The notes below the pieces were generated by a model. The model was not told the origin of the DNA and searched no databases. It worked only from the letters and a program-made list of their open reading frames with translations. From Demequina sp. (GTDB taxonomy: Bacteria > Actinomycetota > Actinomycetes > Actinomycetales > Demequinaceae), in the NCBI RefSeq assembly GCF_016278775.1, contig NZ_JADQBF010000004.1, forward strand, positions 62,001 through 126,000: 64,000 nucleotides of DNA, written 5' to 3'. The translations under genes were made by a program, and so were the position numbers. Of this stretch, positions 25,524 to 32,368 are shown piece by piece (position 1 is the first letter of the stretch; the number at the start of each line of letters is the position of its first letter).

Positions 25524-26539
25524 CTGACTGGAGCCACTACGACGAATCGGACGCCAAAGTGCGCCCCTCGCGTAGTTCGCGCCCCCGGTCCAAGCTTCGG
25601 CCCGCCCATGACGACGCCGTGGACGGCTTTGTGGTGGTGGTGGACCGCGGCCGTTACACCGTGCGCACCGATGCTGGCCCGATCGTCATGGCCGTTAAGG
25701 CGCGCGAACTGGGCCGCCGCGGGCTGGTGGTGGGCGACCGCATCGGGTTGGTGGGGGACGCCTCGGGCACGCCCGACACCTTGGCCCGCATTGTGCGTCG
25801 CTACGAGCGCGTCAACTCCTTGCGCCGCACAGCCGACGACACGGACACCGCCGAGCGCGTGGTGGTCGCGAACGCGGACCAGCTCGCCATCATCGCGGCC
25901 GTCGCCGACCCGGAGCCCAATCCGCGCATCATCGACCGCTGCCTGGTGGCCGCCTTCGACGCTGGGATGGGCGCGCTGCTGGTGCTGACCAAGGCGGATC
26001 TCACCACGGCCGACGCGATGCGGGCTTTGTACGAGCCGTTGGGTGTCACTGTGGTCGAGACGTCCGTGATGCGCGAGGGCGGGCCGGAGGCTGACCCCGG
26101 CTTCCGGTTGCTGCGCGCGGCCCTGGTCGACTCCAAGACGGTGTTTGTGGGGCCGTCTGGGGTGGGCAAGTCGACGCTGGTGAACGCGTTGGCGCCCGCC
26201 GCTGACCGCGCCGTGGGGCGGGTCAACGACGTGACGGGGCGAGGGCGGCACACGTCTACTTCGTCCCTGATGCTTGAGGTTCCCAGCGGGGGGTGGATCA
26301 TCGACACCCCTGGTATTCGATCTTTTGGGCTTGCCCACGTGGACCCAGAACACATGATGAGCGCCTTCCCCGACGTGGCCGACTACGAGGCGGAGCACTG
26401 CCCGCGTGGCTGCACCCACCTGAGCGCCGCCGACGGTTGCGCGCTGGACGAGTGGGTGGGCGACAACCCCGACAGGGCCGTGAAGCTGGACTCGATCAGG
26501 CGGCTGCTGGTCTCGCGGGCGTCGGGCGATTCGTACTAG
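25520..26539 (+). CDS. rsgA: Ribosome small-subunit GTPase RsgA
   Basis: A 339-residue circularly permuted GTPase that checks late 30S maturation. After an OB-fold (about 35-110) the G motifs occur in permuted order: G4 TKAD 157-160, G1 GPSGVGKST 211-219, G3 DTPG 262-265. The C-terminal zinc module is C294, C298, H300, C307. Start GTG 25520 is the only good candidate; upstream in-frame residues run into non-coding DNA. HisN, its expected neighbour, is about 8.3 kb away beyond an accessory island. Confidence 0.95.
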   Translation: MTDWSHYDESDAKVRPSRSSRPRSKLRPAHDDAVDGFVVVVDRGRYTVRTDAGPIVMAVKARELGRRGLVVGDRIGLVGDASGTPDTLARIVRRYERVNSLRRTADDTDTAERVVVANADQLAIIAAVADPEPNPRIIDRCLVAAFDAGMGALLVLTKADLTTADAMRALYEPLGVTVVETSVMREGGPEADPGFRLLRAALVDSKTVFVGPSGVGKSTLVNALAPAADRAVGRVNDVTGRGRHTSTSSLMLEVPSGGWIIDTPGIRSFGLAHVDPEHMMSAFPDVADYEAEHCPRGCTHLSAADGCALDEWVGDNPDRAVKLDSIRRLLVSRASGDSY

Positions 26540-26600
26540 CGCTGTGTGCCCCGGGACTCGGCCGCGGCCGCACCCCCGGAGTCACGCGGCGTTTGGGGCA

Positions 26601-26681
26601 GAGTTCTCCCGAGTGGTCAGTTCAGGCGGCTTCGCGGGCAGAGTTCTCCCGTGTGTCCGTGGTGGAGACGGAGTTCTCGCG
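26601..26681. repeat. Three short direct repeats at the 3' end of the HNH gene
   Basis: GAGTTCTCCCG occurs at 26601 and 26641, and a one-base variant GAGTTCTCGCG at 26671, spaced 40 and 30 bp. The first two share a 16-bp core, GGGCAGAGTTCTCCCG. On the minus strand the two rightmost copies encode the RENS tetrapeptides at the tail of the HNH protein, and the leftmost lies just beyond its stop codon. Confidence 0.75.
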
Positions 26682-28139
26682 AGGGGGTTTGGCGGGCGCG
26701 TCGTCGCGCCCGTTGCCTGCGCCGTCGCTGGGTCCTGTTCCACTGTTGCCGAGGGTGACTGTGGCGAGTCCGCCGAGTCGTGGCGTCTGGGTGGGGTCGA
26801 TGTGGGGTGGTGGGATGAACCAGACTCGGTCACCCTTGATTTTGATGCCCCAGTGTTGTCGGTGGACGTCGTGGTGACATCTGGTGCACAACATGACGCC
26901 GTTGTTCAGGTCTGATCTCCCGCCGTGTTCCCACCACACGATGTGGTGGGCTTCGCAGTGTTCTGGTGGTGCGTGACACTTCGCACAACCCCCGTCCCGT
27001 TCCAACAACGCCAGGCGTTGGGCCTTCGTGAACATGCGGACGTTGCGTCCTTGGTCGAGGACCTCACTGGGCCCACCGAGGACGTGGGGTATCACTTCTG
27101 CGTCACCTGCGAGGCGGCGTAGTTCACTCACGGAAACGGGCTTTGATGTGCCGTCGATGCTGCCCAGCCCCACGCCACTGTTCAGGTCTGACAGGTTCAT
27201 GCGCACCACAATGGTGGTGCGCACCCCCGAGCTGGTGGTTTCCTTGCAGCCCAACGCATGGCGGGCCAAGTCATGCAGGGCGTCTGCACGCATCTGAGCG
27301 GGCGTGCGGTGATCCTGCTCTTGAGGGTCGCGGTCACGTCGGGCTCGGAGCTGGTGGGTGACCAACTGTTCCAACACTGTGCGAATCGGTGCCGCCGTGA
27401 CCGCGTCCAAGCGACCGTTCAGGGTCACCATCCCTGTGTGGTCTTCGGTCCAGGACAGATACCTCTCAGCGTGTTGATGCTTCTCACGTTCCGTGTGACC
27501 GGCCAGATCGGCCTTCGCGACCTCCCGGGCAACTAACTGTCGCACCTCCTTCACCGTGAGGCGCACCGCCTTGGCTACGAGGCGTTGCTCCAGTGCATGC
27601 AGTTGTTCACCGGGAACACGGTCTGTGAGTTGTTCAAGTCCCGCAGTGATGATCGCGGCCACATCCGTGGACAAGTCGCCCGCTATCGAGGCCGCAGTGA
27701 TGGCCGGGTAACGGGGCGCCGGTGGCGTTAGCGCCTGATCACCTTCGGAGGGATCGGGCGGAGTGGAATCGGGCGGAGTGGAATCGGACTCGGAAAGCAG
27801 CGTGGGTTCGGCAATGAACGCCCTGCCCGCTTCGATGGACCTCCACGCACCAGCTTGGGAGCCACCCGTGACGGACGCGACCATCGCCCCGGCGTTGCCA
27901 AAACCCTGCCGCCGCGCGAGCCCACCGCCGGGCAGCTCTGGGGTCGAGCGTCGTGCGGCATCACCAGCGAAACGTGCCCGCAGGGCGTCGGTCAACCTGC
28001 CCAACCTGGCCACGGCGTCGTACGCCCCCAGGAAGTCTTCCTCGGACAAACCCGCCACGTCCACACGCGCGACAGCACCGACGAGGCTACTGGCCTGGTC
28101 GATCTGTGCCACGTCTAACGACGCACCCTGGTTTGTCAT
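26622..28139 (-). CDS. DUF222/HNH endonuclease-like protein (REP13E12-type)
   Basis: A 505-residue protein with the two parts typical of mycobacterial REP13E12 proteins: an N-terminal DUF222 region (about 20-330) and a C-terminal HNH nuclease module near 395-450 (KCHAPPEHCEAHHIVWWEHG, then DLNNGVMLCTRCHHDVH). The HNH histidines and zinc CxxC pairs are intact, so it could cut DNA. Such genes are multicopy and mobile in actinobacteria, though mobility is unproved. A Pro/Ser linker (about 120-140) has tandem DSTPP units. Start is ATG 28137-28139; a TTG 12 bases earlier is possible. It forms the rsgA-side edge of the island. Confidence 0.85.
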   Translation of the reverse strand: MTNQGASLDVAQIDQASSLVGAVARVDVAGLSEEDFLGAYDAVARLGRLTDALRARFAGDAARRSTPELPGGGLARRQGFGNAGAMVASVTGGSQAGAWRSIEAGRAFIAEPTLLSESDSTPPDSTPPDPSEGDQALTPPAPRYPAITAASIAGDLSTDVAAIITAGLEQLTDRVPGEQLHALEQRLVAKAVRLTVKEVRQLVAREVAKADLAGHTEREKHQHAERYLSWTEDHTGMVTLNGRLDAVTAAPIRTVLEQLVTHQLRARRDRDPQEQDHRTPAQMRADALHDLARHALGCKETTSSGVRTTIVVRMNLSDLNSGVGLGSIDGTSKPVSVSELRRLAGDAEVIPHVLGGPSEVLDQGRNVRMFTKAQRLALLERDGGCAKCHAPPEHCEAHHIVWWEHGGRSDLNNGVMLCTRCHHDVHRQHWGIKIKGDRVWFIPPPHIDPTQTPRLGGLATVTLGNSGTGPSDGAGNGRDDAPAKPPRENSVSTTDTRENSAREAA

Positions 28140-28381
28140 GAAACCAGTCAACCACCACCCCCTGACATGCGCTTACCAGGCACGATGACCTGTGGACAGC
28201 CCTACCAAACCCCGCCTGGGCACGACGCCGCGCCCCACGCCCAACCGCACACCCCGCCGTCGACGTCGCCCTCGACGAACACCGCTGCGGCAAGGTTGGT
28301 GGGCGCCCGGGGGTTCCTGGCCCGGTCCCGTGCGCGGACGCCGTGTTGGATTCTCATCGCTCCGCGCGACAAGGGCCTCGA

Positions 28382-28864
28382 TCAGTCGCCGGGCGATTGT
28401 TGACCGCTCGTCGCCGAATGGTCGCCGCCTATGAACTCAACCCACATGCCCTTTGCGGTCCCATGGCCACAAGGCCCAGCAAAGAACGCCTCCCAGTCGG
28501 CGATCCCAAACCTTTGCGACGGGATCAGGACGATCTCTCCCTCCGGCACGCTCACTACGACAAAGTTGTGATCGTCAACGAACCACTCGCCAGAGGCGGT
28601 CACTCGTTCAAGTCTCGCCGGGTCGCAATCGCCTGCGGGCGCGATTTCTACGTCCGCGACCGTAGCCGTTCCGTTGGGGTCCAACGAGATTCGGGCACCA
28701 GTGCGCTTCAGGTCAATCCAGTCGCCGAAGAGTTCTGGTGCGCCGGTGCCAGTGCCAGCGCCCGAAGAACTCGCGCACGATGCCAGCAACGGCAAGGCGC
28801 ACGCCAAACCGACCCAGGCGAGTCGGGCACGCACCTGGATACTGCGCGGTTGTGTGGACGCCAT
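28382..28864 (-). CDS. Secreted lipoprotein D of the Rhs island
   Basis: A 160-residue lipoprotein: basic N terminus, hydrophobic stretch and lipobox L-A-S-C (Cys30), then a Gly/Thr linker. The mature domain is a compact beta-rich sequence (GDWIDLKRTGARISLDPNG) with two later cysteines. I do not recognise a named family. An excellent GGAAGGAG site precedes the ATG at 28862-28864. It is the last of four lipoprotein genes on this strand in the Rhs island. The 242 bp between it and the HNH gene hold nothing I recognise. Confidence 0.7.
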   Translation of the reverse strand: MASTQPRSIQVRARLAWVGLACALPLLASCASSSGAGTGTGAPELFGDWIDLKRTGARISLDPNGTATVADVEIAPAGDCDPARLERVTASGEWFVDDHNFVVVSVPEGEIVLIPSQRFGIADWEAFFAGPCGHGTAKGMWVEFIGGDHSATSGQQSPGD

Positions 28865-29008
28865 TGACGCTCCTTCCGGCGGACCCAATACGAGACCATC
28901 ATGAACCCATCGGTCGCCCTCACGGCCCAAGCTCGCGAGTCACCGATACCCTCGGCAGCCCCGCACGCCCCCGCAACGAGCCCGGAGTGGCGGATCACCG
29001 CAGGCTGC

Positions 29009-29560
29009 CTATAGGCCTGTCGGATCTCCCCACGCAACCGCTACCCACGCGGTGAGTTCAACGCCAGCGTAGTCGCTGAGCGAGAGTTCACCTTTGGCGT
29101 TGTGCCGTTCGAGCAAAGATGCGATCACCTCTGGTGTTGCCTCCACGTACGCCAGCACCTTCAGCCGAGAGGTGGACTCACGGTCCAACGTAAACTCGGC
29201 TGAGCACGTCCGCAGGGCGTACTCAAGTTGCAACGAGTTGGTGCCACAGGACTGGTCGACGAGAACGGCGGTGGGGTACGCGGCGACGACAGCGGACTCC
29301 AACTCCTCCATCAGCGCGGACGTGCCGCCGATCGCGTCAACGGGGGCGTACTTGGCACAAGATGCAGCAAGCACCCCCGGCTCGTTCTCTATGCCGATCC
29401 ATACCGGAGTCTCGGAGCAGTCCACGCTTGTACCACTCCATGGACCGTTCAAGGCCGCGAGTTCCGGCTCAACGTAGTCGCCACCGCCTGCACTGCAAGC
29501 CGACAAACCGACGAGGAGGACTCCAAGCCACATTGCGACGGGACTTTTCCGCCTAGACAT
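29009..29560 (-). CDS. Secreted lipoprotein C of the Rhs island
   Basis: A 183-residue lipoprotein with a short signal peptide and lipobox L-S-A-C (Cys22). The mature region has five cysteines (for example VDCSETP, ASCAKY, QSCGTN, RTCSAEF), suggesting disulfides outside the cell. No known domain is recognised. Start is the ATG 29558-29560. Base composition and codon use are less GC-biased than in the housekeeping genes on either side of the island. Confidence 0.65.
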   Translation of the reverse strand: MSRRKSPVAMWLGVLLVGLSACSAGGGDYVEPELAALNGPWSGTSVDCSETPVWIGIENEPGVLAASCAKYAPVDAIGGTSALMEELESAVVAAYPTAVLVDQSCGTNSLQLEYALRTCSAEFTLDRESTSRLKVLAYVEATPEVIASLLERHNAKGELSLSDYAGVELTAWVAVAWGDPTGL

Positions 29561-29723
29561 GCTTCCCAACCCTCTCCAGTCTTTCGCGGGTCCCTGTAGT
29601 CGCGGGGAGCCGACCCCAAAGCCGTCGTGTTGTTGGTCCGGTCCCCCGCATCAATGAACAACGACACTTCCAACGACGACGCAGGCAACAAGGCCGCCTG
29701 GCGTACCCCGTCGCACATCTTCG

Positions 29724-30041
29724 CTAGTTGAGGTCCGCACCGTCCAGGGTCACGGCAACACATCGACCGGTCATGCTCGAGTCGTCTGACCAGAGAAGTA
29801 ACGCGAAGGTCCACGAGTCTGACGAGGGGTCCCTCTCGAAATGAAGTTCTGTGAGCTCCACGTACTCCCATGGACCGGGGATCGAGTTCACGAAGTGGAA
29901 ATCGGTCACGCCACTCAGGTTCAGCTCATGGCGAGTCGACACGGCTCCGCGGGTCACGTGCACGAAGATGGCAAGACTCTGCGTGCAGACATCAAAAGCG
30001 ATGCGGTCTAGAGTGCTCCCCCACAACGGATCGGTGAGCAT
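29724..30041 (-). CDS. Hypothetical 105-residue cytoplasmic protein in the Rhs island
   Basis: A small soluble acidic protein (MLTDPLWGSTLDRIAFDV at the start) with alternating beta-type segments; no signal peptide or membrane helix. AGGAGG lies 8 nt before the ATG (30039-30041) and inside the end of the preceding short frame, whose TAA overlaps this start as TAATG, so the two are coupled. Size and location among toxin cassettes would suit an immunity protein, but that is only inference. Confidence 0.55.
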   Translation of the reverse strand: MLTDPLWGSTLDRIAFDVCTQSLAIFVHVTRGAVSTRHELNLSGVTDFHFVNSIPGPWEYVELTELHFERDPSSDSWTFALLLWSDDSSMTGRCVAVTLDGADLN

Positions 30042-30263
30042 TAACCAACCTCCTGGATCTTCCGGATAGTCTCGAGGATGTCGTCCAGAGACGAAGGGCC
30101 AATATCAACGTGCGTGAGCGCAGGATCCGTCGCCACCTGGCACGGCATCAATCGCAACCACCCACACGAGCGCAGGCCCCCCAAGGAACAACAGGGCGAC
30201 TTCTGAACCCCGTCGGATCGCCCGCGAGAGCGGTTCCCGCCGGGGTAGACGCTTCAATCGCAT
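30041..30263 (-). pseudogene. Small membrane protein split by a +1 frameshift
   Basis: An ATG at 30261-30263 behind GGGGGG opens a 52-residue frame (stop TGA at 30105-30107) with a basic N terminus and one membrane helix (VALLFLGGPALVWVVAI). A second frame, shifted by one base, covers 30148-30041 and encodes a plausible acidic amphipathic tail (SLDDILETIRKIQEVG), ending in a TAA that overlaps the next gene. Removing one base in the shared segment (30108-30148) would fuse them into one protein of about 73 residues. It is either a decayed gene, a programmed frameshift or a sequencing error. Confidence 0.45.
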
Positions 30264-30299
30264 GATCAATCACCCCCCCAAGGTCAGCGGTGGTCCTGG

Positions 30300-30509
30300 T
30301 CAAGGGTAGTCCACGTCCACCGCCACGACGGAGAGCTTCGCCGACGCCAAGGCGCCACCATCGACGACGGTAGCGTGCGTCATCGCTGACGATGCGGTGC
30401 TCGGGTCTTGGCCGCTTGCCTCCACATGAGCGCGACGGGACGTCTTACCCCGATTCGCACCCATGGTGGCATCAACGCGAACTACTCGACGGGACGCCGA
30501 AGGCTCCAT
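30300..30509 (-). CDS. Possible small ORF upstream of the split membrane gene
   Basis: A 69-residue frame whose last third (MTHATVVDGGALASAKL) shows strong G/C preference at third codon positions. It has no clear ribosome binding site and no recognisable family. It lies between lipoprotein B and the split membrane gene on the same strand. It may be genuine or a remnant. Confidence 0.25.
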   Translation of the reverse strand: MEPSASRRVVRVDATMGANRGKTSRRAHVEASGQDPSTASSAMTHATVVDGGALASAKLSVVAVDVDYP

Positions 30510-30543
30510 CGCATCGTTACTGTGCTCATCAGAAGGTCATCAA

Positions 30544-31080
30544 TCACGTCGTGAGTTCGAGCCAAGAGTCGGCCAACTCCCGATACTCATCCGGATCCAA
30601 CGCCCCCTCGCCCAACGCGAGTTCCAGGCGAGAACCGTTCTCGGGCTCGCGCAAGTCGAGCGGAACAAAGCTTGCGATCACAAATCGAGGCGTGCCGTCA
30701 AGAGCATCGCCGAAGAATGTGCATGACAGGCGGGAGTCGAGCGTTATTCCGCACACAGCGTCGTCAACGGATATATCGGCCAATTCTACTCGGCTCAGTA
30801 TCCACTCCTGTGATTGATTCATCTCGACATCCGGATAGGCGACTGCGCAAGTAGTGAATGACGTGAATTCTACGGAGTTGGAAAGCAGCTCTCCGCATGC
30901 GGCGGGTGACACTTCGAACACCTTGGGATCCAGCACAAGATCCTCGATGCTTGGCTTGGTCGGTTTGTCCGTTGAACTGCACGCCGCAACGGCAACCAAG
31001 AGAGATACCAGGGCCATTCGAGACAAGAGTGCCGACGTGGGGCGCTTGTTTCGCTGTGTGTTCGTCCGACATCCACTCAT
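30544..31080 (-). CDS. Secreted lipoprotein B, coupled to the orphan Rhs tip
   Basis: A 178-residue lipoprotein with a long N region, a hydrophobic core and lipobox V-A-A-C (Cys34). The mature part is acidic and carries at least four cysteines. Its ATG (31078-31080) overlaps the TGA of the displaced Rhs tip (ATGA). In polymorphic-toxin loci the gene in this position is normally the immunity gene; a surface lipoprotein would suit a toxin acting from outside the membrane. That role is inferred, not shown. No known domain is recognised. Confidence 0.65.
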   Translation of the reverse strand: MSGCRTNTQRNKRPTSALLSRMALVSLLVAVAACSSTDKPTKPSIEDLVLDPKVFEVSPAACGELLSNSVEFTSFTTCAVAYPDVEMNQSQEWILSRVELADISVDDAVCGITLDSRLSCTFFGDALDGTPRFVIASFVPLDLREPENGSRLELALGEGALDPDEYRELADSWLELTT

Positions 31081-31892
31081 GTCAAGCTGCCCTTCCCTCG
31101 AACTTTCGTTGCCTTGTCCATTGCCAGATCGAACAACTTGCTTGACCCGAAGACTAGTAATCCCTCCGACGTTAGCGCATCGAGCCGGTAACTCTCGTGG
31201 ACCCAGAGTTCCCATTGTGTGGAAATCTCTGGTTCCATAAGCATATCGAGGCTCCCATTGAGTTCGAGAAAGTCATCCGAGCCTGCGTACGCCCCAAAGC
31301 CCGCATCGTATACCCGCAGTATGAAGTCCACCTCGGCCAATTCCGGGACAGTTTGCACATTGCTGCGAATCTGGGTCGAGGGATAGCGAACCGAACCATC
31401 GCTTGCCACAGCAGGTTCCCCAAGCAAGTCAGCCAGCAGAAGCTCACGGTGGTAGAGATACCTATCCACGTAACTGTTCCAGACCTGAAGCCATGGGCGA
31501 TCAGGGTCGGTCGCCACCTTGTGTACCGATGGAGGCTTCAAGCCGAGATCGTCAGCAGTCGGCGCGCTCTCGATGATCTGCTGCGCCCCGTCGTCAGAGT
31601 CACGGGATTCCGACGCGCCCGGGAGAACCCTCGTGGGACGCTTCGGCACCGCCGGCTTTTGCCTCCCTGTGCCGGGGTTGAGGTCCTTGTGCGTGTTCCA
31701 GAACTTGTCCTCGTTGTTGACCGCGCTGCCCCTCGTACGGTCCGTCGCAGTGATCCGCAACCCACTCGCGTCCGTGTAGGTCACGGGGTTGTTCTCCGCG
31801 TACCGGTACGCGTCCAACGTGCGCGGGTCGCCCGGGTCCATCAACGGGTCCGGGCTGGCCAGCGGGAATGCTCCCGCCTCTGTGTCCAGACC
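31077..31892 (-). CDS. Displaced (orphan) Rhs C-terminal tip with unknown toxin-like domain
   Basis: The first about 45 codons repeat the end of the Rhs core (ASPDPLMDPGDPRTLDAYRY, NNPVTYTDASGL). The following about 220 residues differ entirely from the main tip: an acidic domain with PWLQVWNSYVDRYLYHREL and a C-terminal Lys-rich end. Such core-plus-tip fragments behind an intact cassette are known as orphan Rhs tips and serve as a reservoir for toxin switching by recombination. The frame has no Rhs start of its own; the Met of DPLMDP (31841) is the first internal ATG. It begins exactly where the immunity gene of the main tip stops. The domain is unrecognised. Confidence 0.75.
   Translation of the reverse strand, partial: GLDTEAGAFPLASPDPLMDPGDPRTLDAYRYAENNPVTYTDASGLRITATDRTRGSAVNNEDKFWNTHKDLNPGTGRQKPAVPKRPTRVLPGASESRDSDDGAQQIIESAPTADDLGLKPPSVHKVATDPDRPWLQVWNSYVDRYLYHRELLLADLLGEPAVASDGSVRYPSTQIRSNVQTVPELAEVDFILRVYDAGFGAYAGSDDFLELNGSLDMLMEPEISTQWELWVHESYRLDALTSEGLLVFGSSKLFDLAMDKATKVRGKGSLT
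31761..31857 (-). repeat. 97-bp Rhs core repeat, displaced copy
   Basis: Matches 33199-33295 at 93 of 97 positions in the same orientation, 1438 bp away. It encodes the conserved core end SPDPLMDPGDPRTLDAYRYA and onward to DASG, and is long enough for homologous exchange of the two tips. Confidence 0.92.
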
Positions 31893-32368
31893 TAGGGCAG
31901 ACCGCCCCCGACGCCCCGAAGTAGCGGCGAGAACTTGCTGTCTATGTGATCCAGTACCTCCAGTATCGCCTGTCTTTCGGCCTCTTCTTCGGTCCGACGA
32001 GCTTCGACCGCAAGCATCCATGCTCCTCGCATTGCGGCGGCTTTGCACCGTCCAGCAAGTTCGGGATCGTCTTCCGATGCGCCCGTGAGGATGAAGCGAA
32101 GTACTTCCAGAATCCAGACTCTTAGGTGCCCAGGGGGCTGGTCGGCAAGTGCCGCCATCATCACGTCAACGGTCGGTTCGGCAGCGCCGTACAACGTGTT
32201 CTGGGCGAAGGCAGACCCTTCGAGCCCCCACCAGAGTTCCGCCGCCTGCTCGGACGTCCCCGCCTCAAGAAACGTCGCGATTGCATTCTTCAGGTCCGTG
32301 CCGCTACCTTGCATCACTTCTGTCGCAGTCCAATCGATTGCATCGAGGACCATTCGAGAGAAACTCAT
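31892..32368 (-). CDS. Putative immunity protein for the Rhs deaminase toxin
   Basis: A 158-residue soluble, probably all-helical protein (MSFSRMVLDAIDW at the start; repeated acidic helices such as ERQAILEVLDHIDSKF). Its ATG (32366-32368) overlaps the TGA of the toxin-bearing Rhs gene (ATGA), the standard place and coupling for a cognate immunity gene. It has no signal peptide, as expected if it neutralises a cytoplasmic nucleic-acid deaminase. I do not recognise a named immunity family. The displaced tip begins at its stop codon. Confidence 0.7.
   Translation of the reverse strand: MSFSRMVLDAIDWTATEVMQGSGTDLKNAIATFLEAGTSEQAAELWWGLEGSAFAQNTLYGAAEPTVDVMMAALADQPPGHLRVWILEVLRFILTGASEDDPELAGRCKAAAMRGAWMLAVEARRTEEEAERQAILEVLDHIDSKFSPLLRGVGGGLP

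Noticed and set aside
24374-26539. A 721-codon reading that would extend rsgA upstream
   Set aside because: The extra part lies antisense to the oxidoreductase gene and lacks family similarity; rsgA starts at 25520.
26540-26600. Terminal inverted repeats of an insertion sequence near the island edge
   Set aside because: The CGGCCGCGGCCG palindrome here has no partner at the other edge and no transposase is present.
28087-28434. Several short frames between the HNH gene and lipoprotein D
   Set aside because: Pro/Arg/Ala-rich in both directions, no ribosome sites and no conserved motifs.
31077-32048. Longer reading of the orphan Rhs tip to 32048
   Set aside because: The extra residues are a frame-shifted shadow of the putative immunity gene; Rhs similarity begins at 31892.
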